Assembly: GCF_000981385.1 (NCBI RefSeq)
Contig: NZ_LATZ01000010.1
Location: 1 to 64,000 of the forward strand
DNA: 64,000 nt
Source: Bacillus sp. SA1-12
GTDB lineage: Bacteria; Bacillota; Bacilli; Bacillales; Bacillaceae
Direction of reading: 5' to 3'
The notes under the pieces are model-generated. The model made no database searches and was not told the DNA's origin. It worked only from the letters and a program-made list of their open reading frames with translations. The position numbers were made by a program, and so were the translations under genes. This document shows, one piece after another, positions 7,630-15,196 of the stretch (positions are counted from its first letter, which is position 1; each line of letters starts with the position of its first letter).

Positions 7630-8037
7630 ATGAATAAATCATTACTGATCTCCTGGATTGCTTCTCTTCTTGCGACATTAGGAAGTTTATTTTTTAGTGA
7701 GGTATTACATTTTATCCCATGTACACTATGCTGGTATCAACGAATTCTAATGTACCCATTAACATTCTTATTAGGCATCGCATTTTACAATAATGATCGT
7801 AACGTTTATAAGTATGTGTTGCCGTTCTCGATTCTCGGAATGATCATTTCAGCTTATCATTATTCCTTGCAGAAAATACCATTTGTGCAAAAGTTTGAAA
7901 TGTGTACAAGCGGAGTTCCGTGCTCAGGTGAGTATATTAATTTGCTGGGATTTATCACGATCCCGTTTTTAGCCTTCATTGCATTTTTAATCATTACCGT
8001 GATGATGGTTTTGCTTAGAAAGAAATCAATTGCTTAA
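7630..8037 (+). CDS. bdbC: BdbC-like DsbB-family disulfide:quinone oxidoreductase
   Basis: This 135-residue, four-helix membrane protein has the DsbB/BdbC cysteine pairs: CTLC (C31, C34) in the first extracellular loop and C92/C98 in CTSGVPC in the second. The WYQR motif after the first pair is characteristic. It passes electrons from reduced BdbD to quinone. Its gene starts 9 bp after bdbD and ends just before a strong terminator, closing the operon. In B. subtilis bdbDC serves competence and other exported proteins; here control by a BlaI/M56 pair points to an inducible stress use. Confidence 0.9.
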   Translation: MNKSLLISWIASLLATLGSLFFSEVLHFIPCTLCWYQRILMYPLTFLLGIAFYNNDRNVYKYVLPFSILGMIISAYHYSLQKIPFVQKFEMCTSGVPCSGEYINLLGFITIPFLAFIAFLIITVMMVLLRKKSIA

Positions 8038-8045
8038 TTTGAAAG

Positions 8046-8135
8046 AGGCTGCCTCAAAATGGTCTAATTCCTCCAATAACCACCCATTTTTGGTGCTTTT
8101 GAGGTGACCCTTTTGTTTTGAGGCAGCCTTTTTTC
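8046..8135 (+). terminator. Long hairpin terminator after bdbC
   Basis: AGGCTGCCTCAAAA (8046-8059) pairs with TTTTGAGGCAGCCT (8116-8129), then TTTTTT. The GAGGCTG... outer stem recurs after other genes in this window (20857, 25263). Confidence 0.9.
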
Positions 8136-8192
8136 ATAGATTTAAATAAGATGATGTTAATTAAACCTAGGGTTTAAAGAGGAGATTAGTTG

Positions 8193-8285
8193 TTAGTAGC
8201 CAACAAATGCTGAACCTACAATAATTAATAAGATAAATAATACAACGATTAATGCGAAACCCATTCCGCCGCCATCTCTGCCCAT
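8193..8285 (-). CDS. YjcZ-family sporulation peptide
   Basis: This 30-residue peptide starts MGRDGGGMGFALIVVLFILL and ends IVGSAFVGY. A glycine-rich head followed by one transmembrane helix is the YjcZ-type pattern of small sporulation-associated membrane peptides in Bacillaceae. A GGTGGTG ribosome binding site lies five bases before the ATG. It is a single gene convergent with the bdbC operon; the hairpin at 8046-8135 separates them. Confidence 0.85.
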   Translation of the reverse strand: MGRDGGGMGFALIVVLFILLIIVGSAFVGY

Positions 8286-8559
8286 ACGATTCACCACCTT
8301 ACGTAAAAGATACTACATCTTATGGTAAAGGGAATATTTTTGTAAGGTACATGCATGGAGAAATGAAAAACGGGCGGTTTCATAGGTTCTATAAAGGAGT
8401 AGAATGAAAGAGTATCTTTCGGTACCCTTTTGTATAGGTCTCTGACTATACCCCTTTTTCTAAAGGAGATATAATCAAAGACCTACCTTTGGGTTCCTAA
8501 GATGATAGAAAGAAATAGTCTTAGTAATAAATGCAAACAGAAACAAATGCTTCAATTGC

Positions 8560-8769
8560 TTAAGTGCGCTGAATTCCAGAAGTTGAAAAACTTTTAATCA
8601 TTTTTTGTAAATTTCTATGTCCTTCACGAAGTTTAATTGTTTCTTCTATGATTCTTTGGAATCCTTCCAAGTCTTTGTCAGATGCATTTAAAACGGATTT
8701 CGGAAGACCTTCAGCAATTTGTTGTAAGGTCAAATCGTCTCTCACCAACAACGACCACCTTTCCTTCAT
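8560..8769 (-). CDS. Small helical protein of unknown function
   Basis: This 69-residue ORF (start at MKERW) is rich in charged amphipathic helix, for example LTLQQIAEGLP and LEGFQRIIEETIKLREGHRNLQKM. I do not recognise the family. The frame could extend upstream to a TTG at 8811, but AAGGAGG lies downstream of that codon, so the ATG at 8769 (SD about 17 bases away) is only slightly better; the start is unsure. The overlapping plus-strand frame has no protein-like pattern. Confidence 0.45.
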   Translation of the reverse strand: MKERWSLLVRDDLTLQQIAEGLPKSVLNASDKDLEGFQRIIEETIKLREGHRNLQKMIKSFSTSGIQRT

Positions 8770-9183
8770 TTTTGATAGACTTTTGTCCTCCTTAATATTT
8801 TTCGAAAACAATCATGTTTTCCTGCATGTAGCACAGAAAATTTATCTACATTTATCAGCAGATTATATAATAATCGGAAAGAATTAGAGGTTATTTAACA
8901 AATAACGACTATATGTAACAATAATTCTTTAGGTCTAGAGTGATTTTTCCATAATGCAGTAATGGAATGGACAATGAGCTTAAAATAGACTATCTAATAG
9001 CAAAAAGGAGCAGTGCATGTTTCCTTGGGAGGAGAACAGGCACTGCTGTCTTGTCGTTTAGGATATTATTAAATTTTTAATAATGAAGATAGGCGAACGA
9101 CATCCAGCTTAGAAGCAAGGGATGTACAAGTGCAATTAGTGTGACAAGACGTCTCGTCAGCGCCTAGCCCTCAAGATTATAAG
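8770..9183. other. Intergenic, with a small hairpin and no clear gene
   Basis: The stretch holds an 8-bp stem (AGCAGTGC at 9009, GCACTGCT at 9040) next to AAAGGAG and a 14-codon frame beginning MFPWEEN at 9018. That frame is too short to call a gene. From about 9098 it resembles the CAGCGCCTAG-type Bacillus intergenic repeat that continues to 9240. Confidence 0.4.
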
Positions 9184-9240
9184 CCAATTTGGAATGGAAG
9201 GCAAAGGGACCCCTTTCTATTCCAAATCGTCTTATTTGCC
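9184..9240 (-). repeat. Dispersed hairpin repeat (family B, copy 1) after glgC
   Basis: CAATTTGGAATGGAAGGCAA and TTCTATTCCAAATCG form an imperfect long hairpin. The same unit, including the trailing CTTATTTGC, occurs at 36803-36854. Both copies lie just downstream of a minus-strand gene, where the hairpin could end transcription. Confidence 0.7.
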
Positions 9241-9278
9241 TTACCATGGGCTGTTCAACGCTCCCTGAGCTTTAGTTC

Positions 9279-10445
9279 TTAAATAACACTTGATAATACA
9301 CGCTCAATGTTTTGTTTTGCGATATTTCCCCCAACTAAAGTGATTTCGCTTGTAGCCTCATTGGCTATTATGGTAACTTCATCTCCTATATTTATACCTG
9401 GACAGACGACAGCTTTTTCAATCTGTGCATTTTTCCCAATTATTGCATTAGGTAAGATAACAGAATCCTTGATGGTTGCTCCTTTCGCAACCTTAACACC
9501 ACTAAATAGAACAGAGTTTTCAACTGTTCCATAGATTTCGCAGCCTTCGCTTATAAGTGATTGTGATACTTTAGCAGCAGCATCAAGGTATTGAGGCGGG
9601 TGAGTTTGTCCAGCCGTGTAAATTTTCCAATCTTGATCATGGAGGAGAATGTTTGTCTCTTTTTTAAGCAAATCCATATTTGCTTCCCAGAAACTATCAA
9701 TGGTTCCGACATCTTTCCAGTATCCGTTAAAAGTATAGGCTACCAGCTTAAGGTTGTTTCGGAGCATGGCAGGAATGATATCTTTACCAAAATCCTTAGA
9801 GGAAAATGGATTTTTTTCTTTCTGCTCCAAATAATATTTTAATGTTTTCCATTTGAAAATATAGACTCCCATTGAAGCTAAATTTGATGAAGGATTTTTA
9901 GGTTTTTCTTCAAAATCAATTATTCTTCCTGTTTGGTTTTCCGTTTTCATTACACCAAATCTGCTTGCTTCGTTCCATGGGACTTCAATGACTGATATCG
10001 TGGCATCTGCTGATGAAGTGATATGATGCTCGAGCATTTTGCTGTAATCCATTTTATAGATATGGTCACCTGAAATAACGAGGACATGCTCTGGGTCATA
10101 TTGTTCAACGATATGTCGATTTTGATAAATAGCATGTGCTGTTCCTTCGTACCATCTTTCACCATTTTCACACTGGTATGGAGGGAGGATGCTTAAACCA
10201 CCGTCTCTTCGGCTTAAGTCCCATTCCTTGCCATCGCCAATATAGCTTTGTAGAACATGAGGATGATACTGGGTTAAAACACCAACTGTATCTATACCTG
10301 AATTTCTGCAATTGCTTAATGTAAAATCAATGATTCGATATTTACCACCAAAGTGAACTGCAGGCTTCGCTAAATTTTCTGTTAGGTTTTTTAATCTTGT
10401 CCCTCTTCCACCAGCTAAAAGCATGGCAATACATTGTTTCTTCAA
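9279..10445 (-). CDS. glgC: Glucose-1-phosphate adenylyltransferase GlgC
   Basis: This 388-residue protein makes ADP-glucose from glucose-1-phosphate and ATP, the first committed step of glycogen synthesis. The N-terminal nucleotidyltransferase motif is [30 protein letters not shown] follows, and the substrate and metal region [12 protein letters not shown] sits near residue 125. The C-terminal part (about 295-388) is a left-handed beta-helix with hexapeptide-like repeats ([30 protein letters not shown]). Length matches Bacillus GlgC (about 380). In B. subtilis glgC sits in glgBCDAP; here no other glycogen gene is adjacent. A GGAGGG site precedes the ATG. Confidence 0.93.
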   Translation of the reverse strand: MKKQCIAMLLAGGRGTRLKNLTENLAKPAVHFGGKYRIIDFTLSNCRNSGIDTVGVLTQYHPHVLQSYIGDGKEWDLSRRDGGLSILPPYQCENGERWYEGTAHAIYQNRHIVEQYDPEHVLVISGDHIYKMDYSKMLEHHITSSADATISVIEVPWNEASRFGVMKTENQTGRIIDFEEKPKNPSSNLASMGVYIFKWKTLKYYLEQKEKNPFSSKDFGKDIIPAMLRNNLKLVAYTFNGYWKDVGTIDSFWEANMDLLKKETNILLHDQDWKIYTAGQTHPPQYLDAAAKVSQSLISEGCEIYGTVENSVLFSGVKVAKGATIKDSVILPNAIIGKNAQIEKAVVCPGINIGDEVTIIANEATSEITLVGGNIAKQNIERVLSSVI

Positions 10446-10515
10446 AATTGTCCCTCCTGGTATCGTTTTCTTTTTAAAAAAGTAAAAGTATTACGTTTTA
10501 CTCATGCTCTGTGAC

Positions 10516-10552
10516 TCAGGATATAAGATGTTTTTATTTTCTATCCTGAGAT
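10516..10552. other. Hairpin in the glgC upstream region
   Basis: CTCAGGATA and TATCCTGAG form a 9-bp inverted repeat around an AT-rich loop. It lies between the small ORF at 10588-10698 and glgC, both on the minus strand, and may be a terminator or an RNA control element. Confidence 0.4.
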
Positions 10553-10587
10553 CAGGGTGTTTTACCTTTTCTATTTATTTCAAGCTT

Positions 10588-10698
10588 TTATAAGCGGTCT
10601 TCCTCCCATAACTTATAAAAGTACTCAAGCTCTTCATCATCGAGGGAAACTTGATGATGTTCCTCATCTTGTTTTATTAAATAAACAATGTCCTCCAT
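10588..10698 (-). CDS. Small acidic protein, 36 residues
   Basis: The ORF reads MEDIVYLIKQDEEHHQ and ends FYKLWEEDRL. AGAGGAGG lies eight bases before the ATG, a near-perfect ribosome binding site, which is the main support. It is strongly acidic, with an aromatic/charged C-terminal helix. I do not recognise the family. It lies upstream of glgC on the same strand, about 140 bp away, with a hairpin between. Confidence 0.65.
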   Translation of the reverse strand: MEDIVYLIKQDEEHHQVSLDDEELEYFYKLWEEDRL

Positions 10699-11027
10699 TG
10701 AAATCCTCCTCTGAGTTGTCCTGATTTTTAGGAATTAACAGATTTTATGTTAACAAAATTCATCTGTGAAAATAATCAAAATATTACGCCTATTTTAGAT
10801 GAGTATCGACAAATGTAAGGGAATTATTGGGAAATTACAGGCGTTTTAAAGGCGATCTTGTAGAAATTCACTTGAATTTTAATGAATTTGTCGAACTTTT
10901 TTTAATGATCTTTTAGAATTTTCATACGTTAGCCCAATGAGATGGCAGTTTTATATCTAGAGAAACTTCGTAAAATTAAATTCACCTTGTCCTCAGCAGC
11001 TGAATATACTGAAGAAAACAACTTTAG
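10699..11027. other. AT-rich intergenic region, nothing recognised
   Basis: This stretch of about 330 bp has no ORF with a ribosome binding site and no long inverted repeat. It should hold the promoters of the small minus-strand gene and of the plus-strand zinc-motif gene. Confidence 0.4.
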
Positions 11028-11240
11028 GTGATGCAAGTGAAGATTGTTAAACTTATCAAAGGCTGGTATCATGCTTATAAAGAAAGATATATAGTAAAGA
11101 TGAAGGAACTTGGAAAATGTCCCGTTTGTCATGGAAATGGATTTACGTCAATTCCGAGTCCTTACGCAGCGAATACTTTTGATTGCCACGCATGCAACGG
11201 TACAGGTTTATATTCCGAATGGGAGAAAAATAACGAATAG
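11028..11240 (+). CDS. YuiA-like small zinc-motif protein
   Basis: The protein contains two CxxC knuckles, CPVCHGNGF and CHACNGTGLY, arranged like half of the DnaJ zinc finger (CxxCxGxG). Small proteins of this kind (YuiA type, about 47 residues) occur in Bacillus with unknown function. The frame opens at GTG 11028 (70 residues), but no ribosome binding site is correctly placed there. ATG at 11100 would give 46 residues starting MKELGKCPVC, close to the usual length, so the true start may be 11100. A terminator follows directly. Confidence 0.7.
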   Translation: MMQVKIVKLIKGWYHAYKERYIVKMKELGKCPVCHGNGFTSIPSPYAANTFDCHACNGTGLYSEWEKNNE

Positions 11241-11250
11241 AATGATGATA

Positions 11251-11285
11251 AAAACTTCTGACATTTGTTAGAAGTTTTTTGTTTT
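11251..11285 (+). terminator. Terminator after the zinc-motif gene
   Basis: AAAACTTCT and AGAAGTTTT form a 9-bp stem with a 10-base loop and a T-rich tail. Confidence 0.85.
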
Positions 11286-11357
11286 TAATACATATTTTCT
11301 TATGTCCAGGGGAAGATAACAATGATTTACATAAACATTATGAAAGGGGATTGACCC

Positions 11358-11687
11358 ATGAAGAAAAAATGGTTACTCATGTTTATAAGTATTTTATTAG
11401 CTGCATTCGTTTCAGTTGGCTGTAATAATGCCGACCTGGATCCTGCACCGCCAGAGGATAACAATGGAACAAACAATAATGACAACGGAACAAACAATAA
11501 TGACGACGGAACAAACAACAATGACAACAATAACCTTGATGATGCAATCGAGGGAGAAGAAAATATTCCTGGCGTTGACAAAAATGACACGATGAATAAA
11601 GATGATGAAAATGATGCAGCTCCAGATCCTGAAGATCCTATAGAAGATGCAGAAGATCTTGGTGATAAAAATAACAAGGATGAATAA
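11358..11687 (+). CDS. Small acidic Asn-rich lipoprotein
   Basis: This 109-residue protein has a signal peptide of about 20 residues with a lipobox-like SVGC and a mature protein starting CNNADLDPAPPED. It has a low-complexity linker of GTNNND repeats encoded by three tandem 21-bp units, then an acidic tail (EDPIEDAEDLGDKNNKDE). No enzymatic domain is visible, so it is probably a membrane-anchored surface peptide. GAAAGGGGA precedes the ATG. The gene is flanked by terminators on both sides. Confidence 0.8.
   Translation: MKKKWLLMFISILLAAFVSVGCNNADLDPAPPEDNNGTNNNDNGTNNNDDGTNNNDNNNLDDAIEGEENIPGVDKNDTMNKDDENDAAPDPEDPIEDAEDLGDKNNKDE
11466..11528 (+). repeat. Three tandem 21-bp repeats inside the lipoprotein gene
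   Basis: Units begin GGAACAAACAAtAATGAC and differ at one or two bases (11466-11486, 11487-11507, 11508-11528). Each encodes GTNNND plus N or D. Slippage here would change linker length in frame. Confidence 0.85.
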
Positions 11688-11695
11688 TCCAATGT

Positions 11696-11724
11696 AAAAA
11701 GCCCTTATTTATGAGGGCTTTTTT
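11696..11724 (+). terminator. Terminator after the lipoprotein gene
   Basis: AAAAAGCCCT pairs with AGGGCTTTTTT around a short AT loop. It can serve both the lipoprotein gene and the convergent gene at 11739. Confidence 0.9.
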
Positions 11725-11738
11725 CAATCGTAAGGGTT

Positions 11739-12068
11739 TTAGTTCATTATTTCATCATCAAGTAAGGGGTGAAATTGATAGTTCGTTAAGTCTATAACAT
11801 GATTATGTTTTAAAATAATTCCTTCACCCTCAAGAAACTCTTTTTGCGACAAGAACATTTCCTCATCATGGAAGGCAATTTCTCCTTTAGCATTGACAAC
11901 TCTATACCATGGCAGCTGATATTTGGCACTCATGGAATGAAGGATCCTCACAACTTGTCTCGCACCTCTAGGACTGCCGGCAATCTTGGCAATTTGTCCA
12001 TATGTCATAACTCTTCCTGGGGGAATTTTTTGGATGATCGTAATGACTCTTTCTGTAAAGGAAAGCAT
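11739..12068 (-). CDS. Alkyltransferase-like protein (ATL, MGMT family without the active cysteine)
   Basis: This 109-residue protein matches the C-terminal DNA-binding domain of O6-methylguanine-DNA methyltransferase: IPPGRVMTYGQIAKIAG (winged helix) and SPRGARQVV (arginine finger). The catalytic PCHR motif is replaced by PWYRV with Trp54 in the cysteine position. This substitution defines ATL proteins, which bind O6-alkylguanine and pass the lesion to nucleotide excision repair rather than repairing it directly. Length fits stand-alone ATLs. It is convergent with the lipoprotein gene. Confidence 0.9.
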   Translation of the reverse strand: MLSFTERVITIIQKIPPGRVMTYGQIAKIAGSPRGARQVVRILHSMSAKYQLPWYRVVNAKGEIAFHDEEMFLSQKEFLEGEGIILKHNHVIDLTNYQFHPLLDDEIMN

Positions 12069-12220
12069 GGTGACAACCTCTTTCTATCAAGCAGTGTTTC
12101 ATGTTCTAAAAATAGAGTATCATAAAAGTCTTATTTGTTAAAAAATAGTTGCTTTTTTCTCCTTATTTTCATGTATACTTGTATTTTACATGCAAAAATA
12201 CATAGAAAAAGGTGGTTGTC

Positions 12221-12847
12221 ATGAACGGAACAGCACATGCCACAATTGGTGCCGGTGTGGGTTTTATTGCTGCTCAATCTGTTCAGGCTGAGCCAGCTGG
12301 AATGATGCTTTTAATCGGTATCGGCAGTGTGGCTGGATTAATGCCTGATTTGGATATCGACGGCAAATTAACCAATAAAATTACATTTTCACATACGTTA
12401 ATTCGTTCTGTAGCGCAATTGATCAGCTTGATGATGATTGTTTATATCCTTCTTGAAGAAACGGGTACAAATAGGTGGGTGGGAGTTAGCATTGGCGCTG
12501 TGATTATCATTATCTCTTCATTCATTAAGCAGCGGCATATGTTGACAGTGACAGGTTTAGGTGTTTTTGGAGGGGGATTGCTTTTATCTGAAAAGTGGCT
12601 GATCCTATTAGGGATCTATGTAATCATCGCTTCCTTTGTTCCCCATCGGAGCTATACTCACTCGCTTTTAGGAATTGGGTATGTTGCCATTATTGCTTAT
12701 TACTTAGAAGTTTCACTTGCGATCGAAGGTGTTTTTCTAGCATGTCTCTTAGGTTATATCAGTCATTTACTTGCTGATATGAAAATACTGCCATTTAATA
12801 AGCGTGGTGTGAAAATTTTCTTGCCTTTTTCTTCAAAGGAATTTTAA
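12221..12847 (+). CDS. YdjM-like membrane-bound metal-dependent hydrolase
   Basis: This 208-residue protein has the family start MNGTAHATIGAG, several hydrophobic helices, and metal-binding motifs MPDLDIDGKLTN and PHRSYTHSLLGIGY. This combination defines the YdjM/DUF457 family of predicted membrane-bound hydrolases, whose substrate is unknown. ATG 12221 is chosen over GTG 12212 because AAAGGTGG lies 7 bases upstream of it. It is a single gene convergent with the LysM/3D gene, with a long hairpin between them. Confidence 0.85.
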   Translation: MNGTAHATIGAGVGFIAAQSVQAEPAGMMLLIGIGSVAGLMPDLDIDGKLTNKITFSHTLIRSVAQLISLMMIVYILLEETGTNRWVGVSIGAVIIIISSFIKQRHMLTVTGLGVFGGGLLLSEKWLILLGIYVIIASFVPHRSYTHSLLGIGYVAIIAYYLEVSLAIEGVFLACLLGYISHLLADMKILPFNKRGVKIFLPFSSKEF

Positions 12848-12878
12848 ATAATATTGATTTTGCAGCAAAAAAGGTATC

Positions 12879-12958
12879 CCAAAAAACAAAAGGGTCAGTC
12901 CCCTTAAACACATTTTATTGGTGTTTTAAGAGGAACTTACCCTTTTGTTGTTTTTTGG
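12879..12958. terminator. Long bidirectional terminator hairpin
   Basis: CCAAAAAACAAAAGGGT (12879-12895) pairs with ACCCTTTTGTTGTTTTTTGG (12939-12958), with one bulge. The internal part includes GGGTCAGTCCCC. It separates two convergent genes. Confidence 0.85.
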
Positions 12959-12976
12959 AAACATACAGAGCTTAGC

Positions 12977-13732
12977 TTAATTTAAAATTTTCACTTCGAC
13001 TTGTTTACGGCCCCATTCTTTTGCGTCTGCTTTTGAAGGGATAAAGACATCAATTTTGTTGCCTTTTATTGCTCCGCCAATATCTCCTGCAATCGCTTCG
13101 CCATATCCCTCAACATGAACTTTTGAACCTAGTGGAATGACGTTTGGATCAACAGCAATAACTTTCTTATTTGGATTTGCATTTAAGTCAATACCAGTAC
13201 TGGTAACTCCAGAACATCCTTCACAGTTTGCCGTATAAGCGGTTGCTGTGACAGTTAACTCTTTTTCAACTGATGGTTCTGCTTGTTTTGCCGGGGCTTT
13301 TTCTACCTCTGAAGCAACTTTTTCTGTTGGTTTTGCTTTAGTTGCAGCTTTTGTCTTATTTGCAGCTTTTACATTAGTGGCATCAACATCATTAAGAATT
13401 AATTCGTCCCCAGGTTGGATGATATGTGAATCAATATCATTCAGATCTTTTAGCTTATCAACAGTTAAGTTATTTTCCTGTGCAATATCCCAAAGAGAGT
13501 CTCCTTCCACAATCTCATAATATTCTGGAAGCTCTAATGTATTATTAGGGTGAATAATATCCCCAGTTAAGTTGTTCCATTCCTTAAGATCAGCAACAGA
13601 CACTTCTTTTTGTTTCGCGATTTCTGAAAGAGTGTCTCCTTCTTTAATTTTTATTTCTTCAGCAGAAGCGTTCACAGCAAATCCTGCTGAAAATACAGCC
13701 GTTGTGATAAACGTTACTATGCCTTTTTTCAT
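12977..13732 (-). CDS. YocH-like secreted wall protein: two LysM domains plus 3D domain
   Basis: This 251-residue exported protein has a signal peptide (residues 1-24, ending VNASA). Two LysM repeats (about 26-69 and 72-114: IKEGDTLSEIAKQKEVS, IVEGDSLWDIAQENNLT) bind peptidoglycan. A Lys/Ala/Thr-rich linker follows. A C-terminal 3D domain (about 158-251) has the conserved aspartates in GDIGGAIKGNKIDVFIPS and the CEGCSG segment; it shares the MltA-type fold. B. subtilis YocH has this layout and belongs to the WalRK regulon. AAGGAGG sets the start. A WalR-type box lies 115 bp upstream. Confidence 0.9.
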   Translation of the reverse strand: MKKGIVTFITTAVFSAGFAVNASAEEIKIKEGDTLSEIAKQKEVSVADLKEWNNLTGDIIHPNNTLELPEYYEIVEGDSLWDIAQENNLTVDKLKDLNDIDSHIIQPGDELILNDVDATNVKAANKTKAATKAKPTEKVASEVEKAPAKQAEPSVEKELTVTATAYTANCEGCSGVTSTGIDLNANPNKKVIAVDPNVIPLGSKVHVEGYGEAIAGDIGGAIKGNKIDVFIPSKADAKEWGRKQVEVKILN

Positions 13733-13847
13733 GTTTAATGTCCTCCTTGTTAGCTTGTATTATGCTAATCAATGAGTCCTATCTTAACATGAAAAGCTAC
13801 TTTAAAAAGGACAAGCACCTAACAGTTCCTTTACGTTATTACAATCA

Positions 13848-13864
13848 TGTAATAGAAGTGTTAC
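13848..13864 (+). promoter_or_regulatory. Candidate WalR (YycF) box upstream of the YocH-like gene
   Basis: TGTAAT-AGAAG-TGTTAC matches the direct-repeat consensus TGTWAH-N5-TGTWAH exactly. It lies about 115 bp from the start codon but reads on the plus strand, opposite to the gene. A single exact match in AT-rich DNA can occur by chance, but the gene family is a known WalR target. Confidence 0.55.
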
Positions 13865-14160
13865 AAACTCAACCAATTATATCCAGGTTATCCAGTAGAA
13901 GTAAAATTATAGAATCATTCTCCTTTACAAGCCAATTTTACCATGCCAGTTTTTAATGAAAAACAGATCTGTAAAAAGGAAATGCTTCATAATAAATAGT
14001 TCATTAGAAATTAGGATGGAAAAAATCCAATTTCAATACGTGATGATTTACCTTGTTTATCCAAGGATGATCTAACTAAGTAACTATATATTTTTAAGGG
14101 AGGTATGGGTTTTTTGTCCTGGTTTTTATGCAGTTAAGCTTTAAAGTAGTAAGATAGATA

Positions 14161-14204
14161 TTTGTGAATAAAAATAAGAGCTTCATCCTACTTTTATTCA
14201 CAAA
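14161..14204. other. 13-bp perfect inverted repeat upstream of the GDPD gene
   Basis: TTTGTGAATAAAA (14161-14173) and TTTTATTCACAAA (14192-14204) form a perfect stem with an 18-base loop and no T-run. It could be an operator or an RNA hairpin. The rest of the 13865-14300 gap shows only AT-rich sequence. Confidence 0.45.
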
Positions 14205-14300
14205 AACAATAATTTGTTTTAACTTAAATTACATATTGGATCAATATTTCTTATCTAAAATAAATCCGTACTCATTCAAATTAGATAGGAGATGTAAAAC

Positions 14301-15128
14301 ATGAACAGAAAATTATTAGCAGGTGCTTCGATTGCATTTACGTTATTATTTAGTCCGTTGCACGAAACATTTGCAGAAGTTTCAACAGGGGATACGAAAA
14401 AGGTTGATAATGTAGCACACCGCGGTGCTTCAGCATATGCACCGGAAAACACAATTGCTGCGTTCGATAAAGCAGTAGAAATGAAAGCTGATTATATCGA
14501 AATCGACGTTCAACGAAGCAAGGATGGCGAATTGGTTCTTATTCATGATACGACAGTTGACCGTACAACGGATGGTACTGGAAAAGTAGGCGAATTAACA
14601 TTTGAAAAGCTGAGAAGCCTTGATGCAGGAAGCTGGAAGGGTGAGGAATTTACTGGAGAAAAAATCCCGACATTTGATGAAATTCTTGATCGCTATCATG
14701 GTAAGATCGGAATTTTAATCGAGTTAAAGGCTCCAGAGCTTTATCCGGGAATTGAAGAGAGTGTCGCTCAGGAATTAAAAGAACGAAATCTAGATAAACC
14801 GCAAAATGAAAAAATTATTATTCAATCCTTTAACTTTGAATCTATGAAACTTACAAATAAATTGCTACCTAAGGTTCCGATCGGCGTTTTAACAGGTTCG
14901 CCATCAGACACAACAAAGGAAGCTTTAGAGGAGTTTTCTACCTATGCTGATTACTTTAATCCACACTATGGAATTGTGACAAAGGATTTAGTTAATCAAG
15001 TTCACTCAATGGGAATGGGAATTTCATCTTGGACTGTTCGAAGTCAAGAGGCAGCTGATTTCCTTTTTGAAATGGGAGTAGACGCTATTATTACCGATTA
15101 TCCTGATTATGTGGATCCTAGAAATTAA
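14301..15128 (+). CDS. Secreted glycerophosphodiester phosphodiesterase (GlpQ-like)
   Basis: This 275-residue enzyme hydrolyses glycerophosphodiesters to glycerol-3-phosphate and an alcohol. A signal peptide (about residues 1-26, ETFAE) sends it outside the cell. The GDPD motifs are AHRGASAYAPENT (His/Arg/Glu), DYIEIDVQRSKDGELVLIHD (metal-binding E, D and catalytic H) and, at the end, ISSWTV with GVDAIITDYPD. Length suits GlpQ (about 290). In B. subtilis GlpQ attacks teichoic acid and phospholipid head groups under phosphate starvation. AGGAG precedes the ATG. It is a single gene ending at a hairpin. Confidence 0.9.
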   Translation: MNRKLLAGASIAFTLLFSPLHETFAEVSTGDTKKVDNVAHRGASAYAPENTIAAFDKAVEMKADYIEIDVQRSKDGELVLIHDTTVDRTTDGTGKVGELTFEKLRSLDAGSWKGEEFTGEKIPTFDEILDRYHGKIGILIELKAPELYPGIEESVAQELKERNLDKPQNEKIIIQSFNFESMKLTNKLLPKVPIGVLTGSPSDTTKEALEEFSTYADYFNPHYGIVTKDLVNQVHSMGMGISSWTVRSQEAADFLFEMGVDAIITDYPDYVDPRN

Positions 15129-15133
15129 CACTT

Positions 15134-15179
15134 AAAGAGAGAAGAGAGTCTGGCTCCAATGGTGAGCTGGTCTCTCTTT
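15134..15179 (+). terminator. Terminator after the GDPD gene
   Basis: AAAGAGAGA and TCTCTCTTT form a 9-bp stem around a G/T-rich loop. Confidence 0.65.
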
Positions 15180-15196
15180 ATGTATGCTTTATTAAG

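Noticed and set aside
8648-8887. 79-residue plus-strand ORF antisense to the small helical protein
   Set aside because: No ribosome binding site, composition unlike a protein, and the opposite strand has a better helical pattern.
9018-9062. 14-codon frame MFPWEEN... with AAAGGAG upstream
   Set aside because: Too short to support without conservation; its SD also forms part of a small hairpin.
13738-13956. 72-residue ORF upstream of the YocH-like gene
   Set aside because: It overlaps the leader and ribosome binding site of the minus-strand gene, has no SD and no recognisable pattern; AT-rich chance frame.
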